Part shown: piece after piece, positions 49,091-64,000 of the stretch
Layout of the letters: each line of letters opens with the position of its first letter
Numbering within the stretch: the stretch's first letter is position 1
Position numbers and translations under genes: made by a program
Assembly: GCF_963924675.1 (NCBI RefSeq)
Contig: NC_089234.1
Coordinates: forward strand, 62,841,588 to 62,905,587
Reading direction: 5' to 3'
Length of the DNA: 64,000 bases
Source: Phocoena phocoena
Taxonomy: Eukaryota > Chordata > Mammalia > Artiodactyla > Phocoenidae
The notes under the pieces: generated by a model
What the model saw: only the letters and a program-made list of their open reading frames with translations
Database searches by the model: none
Told to the model about the DNA's origin: nothing

Positions 49091-49269
49091 TTGCCCACCA
49101 TGCCATGCTCTGCATCTTGCATATATAATGCAAATGTTTTCCTTAGTTTTCTGTTTGTCTTTTAAGCTTGATGACGGATTTTGTTTTTATCTTATAGAAC
49201 TATGCAGCTAAATTTGGCATTTTTTTCTTTATGATCTCTTCCTTTGCTATCACACTTGAAAGGACCTTC

Positions 49270-50022
49270 CCCAGCACTTCACACCCATCAGGATAGCTAT
49301 TATTAAAAGAAAAACAAAAACAGAAAAGAATAAGTGTTGGCGAAGATGTGGAGAAGTTGGAGCCCTTGTATATACTGTTGGTGGGATGTTAACATGGTAC
49401 AGCCACTGTGGAAAATAGTACGGCAGTTCCTCCAAATAAATAAATAAGTAAAATAATTATGTGATTCAGCAATTCCACTTTTGGGTATACATCCCAAAAG
49501 AATTGAAAGCAGGGACTCAATTGTGTATTTGTACACTCATGTTCATAACAGCATTATTCACAACAGACAACAGGTGGAAGCAACCCAAGTGTCCATGGAT
49601 GGATGAATGGATAAAAATGTAGTGTATACATACAAAGAATTATTCAGCCTTAAAAAGCAAGGAAATTCTGACACATGCTACAACATGGATGCACCTTAAA
49701 GACCTTATTCTAAGTGCAATAAGCCAGTGTGAAAGGACAAATGCTATATGATTCCACTTACATGAAGTCACTAGAGGAGTCAAATTCATAGACACAGAAG
49801 GTAGAAGGGTGGTTGCCAGGGGCTGGGGGGAGGTGGGAAATGGGGAGTTAGTGTTTAATGGGTACACAATTTCAGTTCGGGATGATGAAAAAGTTCTGGA
49901 GATGGATGGTGGCGATGGCTGAACAACAGTGTGAATGTACTTAATGTCACTGAACTGTCCACTTCCAAAATGGTAACAATGGTAAATTGAATGTTATAAT
50001 ATCTACCACAATAAAAAAATGT
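49270..50022 (+). mobile_element. Old L1 3' fragment
   Basis: Sense L1 text from 'cacacccatcaggatagcta' through 'aacatggatgcaccttaaag' to the 3' UTR 'ccacaataaaaaaatg'. More diverged than the L1 pieces at 13 kb and 26.6 kb, so an older subfamily. Confidence 0.8.
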
Positions 50023-50895
50023 TAACAAGAAGTATTCACTGATATTTTCTTCTCATTTTTCTCTGGCTCCTATTTTCCACACTTGGCCCTTGGGTGAACT
50101 TAGAATGAGGAGAGAAAGCAGTGGGGAGCTTGGTTCCCTATCATGGTGCCCGTCCCCCAACAGCTGTGAAATACTATCACTCCACGTGCCCAAGTCCTCC
50201 AGGGTCAGTGCCGCAGGGCCGCTGTCTGCAGCTAGCACTTCACCGCGTGGGTTCTGGTGGGCAGTGAGCTCTACCTGAAGGTTACAGACGCAGGCCTGGG
50301 CGAAAGCGAGGGGCAGACCCGAGCCGAGCCAATGTCAGTACTGCTATCGTGACCATTCTAGTATGAAGGTGGCTTTTGCACAAGCTCTTTTGCTGAGCAC
50401 TTTTCCACCTCTTCTCACAGCTCACTGTGGGAGATGGCAAAGGCACAGATGAAATGTTCACTCTACATGAGAAAAACAGGAGGAAGACAGAAGCAGCTCG
50501 CTGGGGGGGCACGGTGGGCGGGGAGCTATGCATCCTAGGCTGCCTTTCAGAGGAAAAGAGGGTGAGGCCAGACCAGGGGTGCTTGGCTCTTCTGGCCTCA
50601 ATGGTCCTTCAATACAAGTATCTGTGATGCACCTTTCCTATCCTGAAATGTATCCTACTTACACACAGGATGATTTCAAACAAATCAATATAATGCCCTA
50701 ACATACACGATGAATAAAAGGAAATGATTTATGGTAAAATTATGGAACTTCAAAATGCAACTGCTCAGGGCCTACTACTCCAGAGGAAGAACAAAACTCT
50801 CCCAAATGGCCAAAATGTCCCCTATGTTGCCTACTGCCCCCATCACAGCCCCCTGGCCAGGTCCACCTCTAATAGGGAAGGCCCTGCCCACTCAC

Positions 50896-51051
50896 CTCTC
50901 GATCTGAGAGAGATACTTGGTCTGAAAGATGCCCCGAGTCTTCAGCGGCTCAGAGATCTGCCCTCGGAAGAGGAATCCCCTCTTGGTGAAGTCAATTAAG
51001 ATGTTGCGGACGATTTCACCCAGGTACATACCGCTGATCATCTTCTCATAC
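50896..51051 (-). CDS. HK1: HK1 exon 16
   Basis: 156 bp, residues 740-792. It starts at R740 and reads [20 protein letters not shown], with the glucose-contacting E742, and ends YLSQIES (split codon). Differences from human are conservative (K/R, F/Y) plus T/P in SEPLKTRG. Confidence 0.97.
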
Positions 51052-52937
51052 CTGGAACGAGAGGAGGGGACTGGGTGTCTGTATGAAGCCTGCGGTCTCA
51101 CAGTAACCCGGGCGCCTTACTGTGCCTCACCGGCATCACCAACCCGTGCACCCAGCCCCGTGCTCCCTGGCAGAGGCAGAGCATGAGACCGGGAAGGACT
51201 GAGGAATCCCCAACCCTCCCAGGATCAGACGCGAAAGTACCAGCACTCTGTCTCGCTGCTGGACCATCCTCTTCCTCACCTGACTCCCTGCCTTTGTCTG
51301 GCGAAACCCCACTCCAGCTCTCAGCTCTCAACTTGCCCAGCACGGCTCCAAGAGGTCTGTCCTCACCCTGCCTATCTCAGCTCCCATGCACCCTCCCTTC
51401 TTCACAGCACACACAGGTTCTCCGCCCCTTGGCACCCCTGCAGCGAAAGCCTTGAGGGGACAGAGAATGTGTGTCTTGCTCAGCTTTGAGTCCCAGGGCC
51501 CAGCACAGCTCAGCGTTGCTCTCAGTCAGGTGCTCAATCAATACCTGTAGAACCAGCAAACGGCTTAAAGGAACAAGACAACACAGGGAAAGTTCCCACT
51601 AGATTTTTGGAAAGTTTTGCCAAAACCCAGAGTGCTGGTCAAGTACCCACAGAGTGATAAAGCCACACAGGCTGGAGGACCCAGGTGGCCACCACACCCC
51701 TGAGGGTCACCTGTTCGTGGGGGCTTTTAATTCCTGTCCTCTCCATGCTCAGGAGCCTCAAGAAATGGCATGGGCTTTAAAGGCTTCCATGCACACACCT
51801 CATCCCAGTGTCCCCAAGCTGGCACGACTCCACTGGAAAGTGGATACTCCAGAAGACTTCGGGTGGTCCACAGGAAAAACACGAAATAGAACTCCTATCA
51901 TCAATTCCCATCTAGTCCTTTTCATTCCATCAAGGAGACATCTCCTTGGTGTTGATAAGTTTGATGCTGATATGGCTCTAACCACTTCCAACCTCTGCTG
52001 AGCTCCCTTATAACAAAGGGGGTCTTCCTGTAGAGCTGTCGGTAGGCACAGTAGCTAGGATTGAAATAACGCTGTTCTACACTATATCCATTTTATGGTA
52101 ATATTGGTTTTCCTCCCTCATTAAATGTAAGAATACAAGCTGATTTAAAGAAAAACATTAAGCATAGGTGGTATTTGGAAAAGACAAAAATCTTGAGGTT
52201 AGCTGGAGAATCACTTATGTTTGGGAGGTATTACCCCCAGCTCTTCATTCTGTTCCTGGGGGCACGGCTTAGACCGCCTCGTCTTGGCTATGGCAGAGGA
52301 TGGCCTGATCCCTGGGAGCTTGAGACAAGGGGTCATTTGTCTCTATGCTGGGAAGGGTGGACACTGCCATCTTGGGGAGGGTCCCTGACACCCGAGCTGC
52401 AAAGATCCAATTAGCCACTAGGTGGTGCATGAGGTCTGCCATGGGAAAAGGAGGAATTGGCGGTGGCGGGCCTCTGCCTCACCGGTGACGGGGAGCCCCC
52501 CACTCCCGCTGGCGACGTCCTAATTTCCCTTGCCCCTTGCCCTTTAACAACTGCAGGTCAAATGTGTCCTACTAAACAAGGCAAAAACCTGCTGACCAAC
52601 AGATTTCTATTAGCCTGATGGGGAAGAAACAGAGAGCAATGAGAAGGCCAGAATGTTGCAGGATAAACACGGTCACTGAGAGGAGTGGTGTGGCCACTGC
52701 TACCCCGTCCCCAGAGGCACCTGCACAGAACATCAACCCTGGGCCATCTTGTACCATGTGCTGCCACCACCCTCCACCCCTAAGTTCTCTGCTCTCCTTG
52801 GGCCAAAAGCCAAGATCAAGAGTGAACCTGAGGGACCACAGTCTCCAGGCTTTGTGCAAACCCCACTCCTAGAAACTTCTTCCGTTGTAACAGGCAGAAT
52901 GCCTTCCCATCCCGTCTCCTCCACCAGGTGGGATTAC
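51052..52937 (-). other. HK1 intron 15
   Basis: Mostly unassigned sequence without SINEs. Open frames here are short and unsupported. Confidence 0.6.
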
Positions 52938-53121
52938 CTTTGTTTCCCAGCGTTTAGAGAATATTCATCCACCAGTTTGTCATAGATCGTTCTGATATCA
53001 TCCAGACACCCGTTGTCCCCAAAGGCACCCCACTCCATGTTGATACACATTTGGCCCTCGTTTCCTTCTAGCGTCTCGACGTTTTTCATTTCTTCCATGT
53101 AGCAGGCATTGCTGCCCGTCC
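52938..53121 (-). CDS. HK1: HK1 exon 15
   Basis: 184 bp, residues 679-740. It reads [12 protein letters not shown] (T680, phosphate and nucleotide contact), [16 protein letters not shown] with glucose ligand E708, and ends [10 protein letters not shown]. It has no long open frame upstream, so automatic open-frame searches miss it. Substitutions such as VETLEGNEG for human VEMVEGDQG are outside the catalytic residues. Confidence 0.96.
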
Positions 53122-54459
53122 CTGGAATACACGAGGAGAGAACGAATTGGCCACACCACCATGTTTAGTGGGTAGGGGGATTGCAGATAGACTTGGGGCC
53201 TGGGGCTCCACAGAGAGGGGCACACTTTTGAGATGAACAAAGTAATAGCTTCACTTTCCCAATGTCTTCCAGGAAAAATCTCAAAATATAAAGGCAAAAT
53301 CAGAGTTAAAACTGCCCAGAGCATTTGATTAACTTACTTTATACTAAGACATCAACACCGAGAGCCTCGTGTGTTTACCTGTCCACACAGGGCTATGTTT
53401 ATTTTAATACAAGATGGTCTTACAACAAAGGGATGTATTTTCAATGGTAGAAGTTCAGGCAGCATTCAGACTGGAAGGATATTTCTCTATTTCTCTTTCC
53501 TTCTCTCTGCACATACACATACACACACATATACTGTATTTATATGTACATACACACATACATATAAAATATTACATGGAGGGGTTGTCTACTACCCCAC
53601 CATGTATGGACACTTATCTTTCCTTATCAAACTTGGCCGTGGACTCTGCCTGAATAAACTCTCCTGTGTGTTCCAGAATGAGGCCACAGTTAGTTTAGGG
53701 AAGGACAGTGTCCTGAGCATCTCAACGGTGCCCTTCTAAAGCAATGGTTCCTCACCATTTTGGTATCACAGATCTCTTTGAGATTCTGATGATTCTCCTG
53801 AGAAAAGGGATGTTTCCCTGAGTGCACCCCTACACTGTATACACACAAACAGACAAACGGCTTCCAGGGGACCAGGAGCCTCTGATCTCCATCCCTGACC
53901 TCCCCAGGGCAGGGCTAGTCAGACTGTGGCCCCCCAAGGACTAGGGCTGGACCACAAACTGTTTGCTGTTCTTGACTAGGAGTAGTTAGGTACAGATGCT
54001 GAGAGGAAGCGTTCTAAAACTTTCACAGCAGATTTAATAGCCAGACATCCAAACTTGTGGTCACTGGCCTTGTCTCAGTGAATGGACGGGAAATTTAAAA
54101 ACCAGTCAACTAACCAAGGAGTCTCTCACACAGATATTTTAACATACACCTGAATCCCCTGAGGAGCTGTTAAGATGGATTTTCTGATTCAGGAGGTCTG
54201 GGGTGAGGCCTAAGACCTTGCATTTCTAACACGCTCGCAGGTGATTCTGAGGCTGCTGGCCAGGGATTACACTTGCAGCCGCAAGGCCCTCGAGCACCGT
54301 GGACCCACCCTGGGTGGGAGACAGAGGTCGATGGATTTTCAACATCTTTAAGGGACACAAGGACACCTCTACCAGCTAGACAAGTGGGCTCTGGCTGTTT
54401 TATGCCCTTTAAAGAAACTTAAGTAGAATTCACAGATGCTTCTGACTGTGTAACTGTAA

Positions 54460-55090
54460 GCAGATAGGGTAGGGAGTCTCCAGAGAAAGACAAACAGGCA
54501 TGACTCTCTTGATATAAGAGGAGCCATTTTGGCCTAAGCCATTTTGTGGTCTAAGCCTGGCCACAATGCTTGCTCTTGAACAGGTCTCAGTAATAATGAT
54601 TTTAAGGGAACAAAAGGACCAACTGTTACCAGGCATGAGAAGTAACAATGGCAAAGATCATAAATCAGTTGTAAAGGCTCCTAGCTCTGTTTCAGTGGTA
54701 AAGATTAGCCTGAAGCACTTTCTTGAGCTGTTTTGCAGAATTTAAACCTCCGCTGGGCACTCAACCACCAGATCAAGTGTAACCTAAGGGATGGTGATGT
54801 TGACCTTTCCTGACCCTCGTGACTTAAATCAACTGAAGCCTGGACTCTGTCAACCTTTGTCCCAATTCTATACCGAATTCTCCTCTGCCCAAGCCCCTTC
54901 ATGAATATGCACATACCCTTAGCTTAAAACTTCCCCAATTTTTCTGTTTGAGGAGACACTGCTTTGGGAAAGATCCCCAGTGTTCTCTTTACTTGCTGCA
55001 AGTAATAAATCCTTCCTTCTGATCTTTGGTTTGGTTGTGTCCTTTAGCTTGACACCCACCAAGAAGCCAACCCAGTTTTCGGGTAACGTA
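54460..55090 (+). mobile_element. Solitary retroviral LTR
   Basis: Shows an LTR layout in sense direction: a U3-like 'gaggagccattttggcctaa' block repeated as 'gccattttgtggtctaag', a poly(A) signal AATAAA at 55005, then a U5-like stretch. No gag, pol or env sequence accompanies it, so it is a lone LTR of an old endogenous retrovirus. Class not certain; boundaries approximate. Confidence 0.6.
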
Positions 55091-55849
55091 ACTGGATTAT
55101 TTTCGTTTTCTCGACTCCCCTTCACCCAAAGTGTAAAACTGAGAGAAGAGGAGCCCCAGAAATGGAAGGGGTGCAAAGAAAGCCAAAACATGTAAATTAT
55201 ACTTCTTGCTCATGGGCGTTCTGAGCAGAGATCAACTGATGACAGAGGGAAAGAGTGACTTTGAAGGCAGCGGGAGAACCCCCTACCCCCACCCCCCACC
55301 TCCGGACCCCCGGCATTTGCGGGCCTGACCTCTGGGCAGGAAGGTGAGGTCAGGCCCAAGAAGAGAAAGTGCTGTGTCACTCTAGCTTTGCATTTCACAC
55401 CTAAGCCCGTTCACAAGCAGAAGGAAGGGAGGGGCCGGGTGGAGAAAGAAAGATTTGCAAAAGAAAGAAGAAACAAAGAGCCCCAAAGCCAGGCCCCAAA
55501 CGACATTTACCTGGAGCTGCTCCCTAGCTTTTTAAAATTTCCACAGGAGCCAAAAGTGGTTTAACAAATGAAAAGGGCTTCCTGGCACCAGGAAGGCAGC
55601 CTGCTGGGGCCTTCTCCCAATCTCCCAGGTCCACGCAGCAGGCTGCTTGCTGACTCTCTCTGCCAAGGGATGCTCTGCAGGTGTTAGCTAAGAAACCGGG
55701 CCTTTTCCCAGCATCCCTGACATTAGGAACAGCATCAGTTAGGCAAATGCTTTTCTTGTAGCCTAAAATCAAGAAGCTTCTGGAATCTTGTGCTCTCAAG
55801 GCCCAGACCCCTACTGTGCTTGGATTATAAGGGAACAACCTGCAAAGCC

Positions 55850-56640
55850 AGATAATCCCTCTGCCTCTAACCGAGCAGGACCCTATGGGGCCTTCCCGGG
55901 ACAGACCCCTCTCCCATATCCTCTATTTTAGCTCCTCTCTGAAGTACCTAGATAATAGTGTCTGATGAACATTCCCTAAGTTGTTTCACTTATGCTAAAA
56001 CCCCCACCAAATGGAAGATTTTAGCTACTTGATGACCTTGAGAACATAGCCCCAGGCCTGCTGGAGCCTAAGGACTGATAATGTTAACCCCTGTGACACC
56101 GTCCTGTTACCTCACCATCAACCAACCAGAGAATTGTGCATGAGCTGATCACAGACCCTGAGACGCCCCTCCCTCACCTGGCCTTTAAAAAGGCTATGCT
56201 GGGGGCCTCCCCGGTGACGCAGCAGTTGAGAATCTGCCTGCCAATGCAGGGGACACAGGTTCGAGCCCTGGTCTGGGAGGATCCCACATGCCGCGGAGCA
56301 GCTGGGCCCGTGAGCCACAACTACTGAGCCTGCGCGTCTGGAGCCTGTGCCTCGCGACAAGAGAGGCCGCGATAGTGAGAGGCCCGCGCACCGAGATGAA
56401 GAGTGGGAGTTCAGGCTTTCTGAGTGTTGGCTGTCCTGGACTCCTTGTATGGCGCCTCACAGTAAACGCTGCCCTTTCGGTCCTATGCTAATCTAACTCT
56501 TCGTCTATTCCCCGCTCCCCCCAGCAAAAAACCAAAAACATAACAAAACATAAAAAATGCTGCACTCTTCCTTCACCACAAGCCAGTGTCAGCAGATTGG
56601 CTTTACTGTGTACAGGTGAGCAGACCCAGATTCTGGCTCA
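55850..56640 (+). mobile_element. Solitary ERV class I-like LTR, interrupted
   Basis: U3-like text with 'caaccaaccagagaattgtg', a TATA-like 'ctttaaaaagg' at about 56182, a poly(A)-type signal 'cagtaaacgctgcc' near 56460, and a U5 resembling 'gcactcttccttcaccacaa', then 'gattggctttactgtg'. A SINE splits it between TATA box and poly(A) signal. No viral genes are attached. Confidence 0.65.
56205..56404 (+). mobile_element. CHR-type SINE inside the LTR
   Basis: Begins 'cctccccggtgacgcagcag' and ends 'cgcgcaccgagatgaagagt' without a poly(A) tail, so the 3' end appears truncated. Both sides are LTR sequence. Confidence 0.85.
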
Positions 56641-56776
56641 GTAATATGCCTCCCACTTCAGCAGCTGGGACCACTGGTGCTAAAGGCCCAATGGCGCCCA
56701 GACTGCCCTCTGGCCCTTCTCCACAGTCAGGAGAAGAGGAGGCTTGCTTTCTTCCCAGCCACAGGCCCCGTCCGCT

Positions 56777-56836
56777 GGGGGCCGTGTGAGCCACCTGGGG
56801 GCCGTGTGAGCCACCTGGGGGCCGTGTGAGCCACCG
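56777..56836 (+). repeat. 20-bp unit repeated three times
   Basis: The unit ggggccgtgtgagccacctg recurs with exact 20-bp spacing; the third copy diverges at its last bases. It is intronic in HK1. Confidence 0.93.
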
Positions 56837-57064
56837 GGGGTCCGCACTCCTGGAGAGCTCCGTTCCTGCTGACAATCTGTTTGCGGTCAACTGGAAGCCT
56901 CGCGGGCTGGGTGTTGGGAGGGGAAATCCCTGAAGAGCCCTGCAGCCTCAGGCCATGATGAAACTCTGGAGGTGGTTAAGGGAACAGTGCTGACAGATAT
57001 ACTGTCTCACACTAAGGGCTGAGCTGTTGGCTCAGGGCCCCACAGAACAGGAAAACCCAGCCTA

Positions 57065-60381
<3,317 letters not shown>

Positions 60382-60501
60382 CGCGTCCAAGCTCGTCTGC
60401 TTGCAGGGAAACGAAAACGTGAAGCCCAGAGGCATTCTGGGGCCCTTGATGCCCATGTAGTCCAGGAAGTCAGAGATGCAGGAAACGATGTGGTCAAACA
60501 G
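60382..60501 (-). CDS. HK1: HK1 exon 12
   Basis: 120 bp, phase 0, residues 574-613. It reads [20 protein letters not shown], then the hexokinase signature [11 protein letters not shown] with S603, and ends KQTSLDA. Human has Q607 where this has K. No stop and good splice sites. Confidence 0.97.
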
Positions 60502-60622
60502 CTTTAGGAGAAAAGAAGGGCTTACTCATGTACCCTCTAGTTTCACACCTTCAGTGCATACATACAAGTACACACACATACACACCCGCGCCCGACACAT
60601 GCCGAGCAAGCCCCTCTCCCTA

Positions 60623-60991
<369 letters not shown>

Positions 60992-61389
60992 TTAGTACTG
61001 CCTCCTGGCAGCCAGTAGCCCCAAGACGTCAGACTTTCAAGGGAGGAGGCCACATATTAAATATAGGGGAGAAGCTGTTAAGTCTTCCCTCAGCACACAG
61101 CCCAGGCTCAGAGAGGGTGGGCACCAACTCATGACCACCGCAGCCTCTGAGCCACGCTAGAAGGACAAACGGCCCCATGGATGAAGCATCTGTCACAGTA
61201 AACAAATAGATTTTACCAGGCTACTAAAAAGCTTGGCAACAATGACCTGATCTTAGGGAACCTCATATAAAAATTAATAATGTATGTCAATGTGTAGAGT
61301 GTTACAAAAATGGCCACAATCATTCCTCCCTGTATGCAGGCTTCTTTGCAAAGTGACTTTGCAGTTCTTCCCGTCAAAAGATGGAATCT

Positions 61390-61594
61390 GGGCTTCCCTG
61401 GTGGCGCAGTGGTTGAGGGTCCACCTGCCGATGCAGGGGACGCGGGTTCGTGCCCCGGTCCAGGAAGATCCCACATGCCGTGGAGTGGCTGGGCCCGTGG
61501 GCCACGGCTGCTGAGCCTGCGCGTCCGGAGCCTGTTCTCCGCAACGGGAGAGGCCACAACAGTGAGAGGTCCGCGTACCACAAAAAAAAAAAAA
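61390..61594 (+). mobile_element. Intermediate CHR-type SINE
   Basis: Target duplication aaaagatggaatct (61376-61389) and aaaagacggaatct (61595-61608), one mismatch. Confidence 0.93.
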
Positions 61595-61609
61595 AAAAGA
61601 CGGAATCTA

Positions 61610-62010
61610 TTTCCGTCTCCCCTTGGATCTGGCCTGGCCTTATAACTTGCTTTGGCCAACAGAGTGTGGCAGAAGCGGAGCTGAGCCAGCCCCAGCCTAG
61701 GCCTCCAAGAGGCTTTGAGGTCTCCCTCTCCCTCGTGGACCCTGCTGTTACCATGTGAACAAGACCGGCGGCCCGCTGGAGGATGAGACACGTGGCCAGG
61801 CACTCCTACACCCCAGCTGACAGACAAATGCTGGACATGTAAGGGAGAGCCTCCCAGGGACTGCAGATGCATGAATGAAAGTTCAGCCAAGCCTGGCCCA
61901 GATGAGCAACGATAAGTTGCTGACCCAGGGTCCCCTGAGCCACAATAAGTGGCTGCTGTTTAAAGCCACTAAGTTTCACGGTGGTTTATAATGCAAGAGT
62001 AAGTAGCTTA
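61610..62010 (+). mobile_element. Ancient LTR-like repeat
   Basis: Contains 'tgctttggccaacagagtgt' and ends 'tttaaagccactaagtttca' followed by 'tggtttataatgcaag', the same terminal motif series as the copy near 11980. Family uncertain. Confidence 0.45.
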
Positions 62011-62551
62011 CACATAGGACATACTCATATCACAAACAGTCATCAGCATCCCCCCAGTGCTCAGCTCCAACAGGACCAGCAAGGTCAGCAGTACGGGGTT
62101 GGACGCTGAGCTCCAATCTACCCGGGTATAACAATCCCCAGGCCTCCGTGTGCCTCTCCACCAGGACCTAGGAAGGGGCAGTGAGTGTTTACCCTTCTTC
62201 TACTTTCCTGTGTTTATCAGAGGCCCTATAGCAATCTCAGTGCTTCGGGATCTGCCCAACTCTGTTCTCTTAAGAACACTTTCTAATTCTGAACAGGGCT
62301 GTGGTTTTAGAGACAGCGCCTGCCTGGGAGGCTGGACCAGGGGAAATAGACTGCCTTGAGTCACACACACGGCAAGTCGGTGGTAAAAATGGAAGAGAGA
62401 GGTTTGAGTGAGTTTGTAGCTCTTGCCAAAATCATGCCACCCCAGTGTAGAGCACCTACTGGAGAAGCCAACCACCCTGCAGCCCCACCGTGACTCAGCC
62501 ACTGGTATGAGAAGCGGGAGGGGCGTGTCAGCCCCCAACAGAGGTCCTCAC

Positions 62552-62856
62552 CGGTCCCATCGGGAGTGCTCCGGACAAAGGAGGGCAGCATCTTGACGAC
62601 GGCCTTGTCATGCGTCTGCTTGCCCAGCCCCAATTCCATCTCGGCCCGCATCCTCCTTTTCACCTCCAGCAGTGTATCCTTGGTGAGACTGAAGTGGGCC
62701 AGGGTCTCCTCTATCTGCCGGTGCTGCTCAGCCAGGCGGTAGGCCACTGCGGTCACCATGGCAGCCCCCTTGCCGCTGCCACTCTCCGAGAGGAGGAAAC
62801 GCACATCGCAGTCGGGCACCAAGCGCCTCAGGGTCTTGTGGAAACGCCGGGAATAC
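62552..62856 (-). CDS. HK1: HK1 exon 10 (start of C-terminal catalytic half)
   Basis: 305 bp after ctccacaccccag, completing Q422 and encoding residues 423-523 plus one base. It begins [20 protein letters not shown], passes [20 protein letters not shown] (end of the N-half fold and linker helix) and [14 protein letters not shown]. The 305-bp size is that of the fused exon linking the two hexokinase repeats. The donor reads gtgagg. Confidence 0.97.
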
Positions 62857-64000
62857 CTGGGGTGTGGAGGCCACAATAGCCGACTGAGCCGGACTGTAGG
62901 GACCTCCAGGACCCCTTTCTTTCTTCTTGTACACCTTAATTCCATTTTCTACACTTGCTTTCCGCATTACTCCAGTCACACAACACATCCACTGTAGAAA
63001 AGTTACCAAATGCAGACAGGTAAAAAGGGGAAACTGAAATCACCCACAGTGACACATAAAAAGAGAGGGCTCTCATTGTTACATGAATATCGAGGGACTT
63101 CCCTGGTGGTCCAGTGGTTAGGACTCTGCACTTCCACTGCAGGGGACCACAGGTTTGATCCGTGGTGAGGGAACTAAGATCCCACATGCCACGAGGCCAA
63201 AACAAACAAAAAAAAGAATATCAAATACAGAAAATTCAGGATCCAAAAAAATGTTGTTGTCTACCATGACAAGGAGATAATACAGCACAGTGGTCAAGAA
63301 AGAGCCCAAAAGAGCCCAGTGTTTAAAAGTCAGACCAGGAGACAGGGTGAGTGTCCCCACTTCCGTACCAGGGGACCTTGTTCCATTACTTAACCTTGGA
63401 GTCAATGTGGATGACAGCATCTGGCTGACAGTGATGTGGTGGGAACTCAGTGAGTTCACCACATCTTCGATGAATAACTGGCACTGAGCAAGGGCTCAAT
63501 CAAGCAAGAATCTCTCTTGTTTTCCATTTTCACTTGGCCCTTTCCCTCAGCCCCCAAGACTAGGGATATTTTTTAGTGGTTAGAAGAGGACTTTAGGACA
63601 GAACTCAGTGAGACATAGAACTTTCTCCAGGTCTGTGGTCTGTTATAAGTATGGAAGGCTGCCTGCCATGGGAAACTGGGAAACCGGAACCTCAAAATGT
63701 TAACAGCGGTCAGCTCCAGGGCATGGGATTAACAATGACTTCTATTCTCTTTGTAATTTTCTGAACTATCTGAAGTTTCTATACCAAAAATATTTTATTG
63801 CTGAAATAATCAGTATTTAATCAAAGTTATTTTTTAAAATGTGACGTTGCAGGTGACAGAGCTCTAGAGATGACTGGTGTAAGGATCAAGGGATCGATCC
63901 AAGAAGAGGATATAACAACTGTAAATATTTATGCACCCAACATAGGGGCACCTCAATACATAAGGCAAATGCTAGAGATGACTGGTGGTGATGCCTGCAC
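62857..64000 (-). other. HK1 intron 9 (partial)
   Basis: Intron sequence to the window edge. A short SINE lies at 63094-63215. Exon 9 (expected 234 bp) was not found here and should lie to the right. Confidence 0.7.
63094..63215 (+). mobile_element. Short CHR-type SINE
   Basis: gggacttccctggtggtcca head and 'gaggccaaaacaaac' tail. The flanks gaatatcga and gaatatcaa are a short imperfect target duplication. Confidence 0.88.

Overview
This is eukaryotic, mammalian nuclear DNA. Coding sequence is sparse and split into short exons with GT-AG (one GC-AG) introns, and the rest is dominated by interspersed repeats. The window carries more than twenty tRNA-derived SINEs whose head reads like 'ttccctggtggcgcagtgg', in long, intermediate and short forms. 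This CHR-type family belongs to whales, hippos and relatives, and the abundant roughly 200-nt form points to a cetacean, probably a toothed whale. That species-level call is inference. I saw no ruminant Bov-type or pig PRE-type SINE.

Three genes are recognised, in the order TSPAN15 (minus strand, first coding exon only), TACR2 (plus strand, complete coding region) and HK1 (minus strand, exons 10-18). This is the mirror image of the human 10q22.1 order HK1-TACR2-TSPAN15, so the window is a conserved syntenic block in reverse orientation. Positions 1-5769 are TSPAN15 intron 1. A CpG-rich promoter region lies at about 5780-6130. About 26.7 kb of repeat-rich intergenic DNA runs from there to TACR2, including a MIR split by a SINE that is itself split by a 2.7-kb L1 piece. 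TACR2 occupies 32884-42352 in five coding exons. About 2.3 kb separates its stop from the likely HK1 poly(A) site near 44.65 kb. HK1 runs from there past the right edge and its exons 10-18 encode the catalytic C-terminal half of hexokinase 1.

HK1 looks fully functional: every exon has the family's usual length and the catalytic residues are present. TACR2 keeps an open frame of 375 codons, but against my recollection of the human receptor it shows an 8-residue in-frame loss in extracellular loop 2, prolines in two membrane helices, I127S next to the DRY motif, a GC splice donor and a rewritten short C-terminus. This is the most biologically interesting signal in the window. The three genes do not form a pathway: TSPAN15 is a membrane scaffold partner of ADAM10, TACR2 is the neurokinin A receptor, and HK1 is glycolytic.

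I found no CRISPR array, operon, RNA gene or undescribed multi-gene system. The remaining observations concern repeat nesting, tandem duplications and G-rich tracts.
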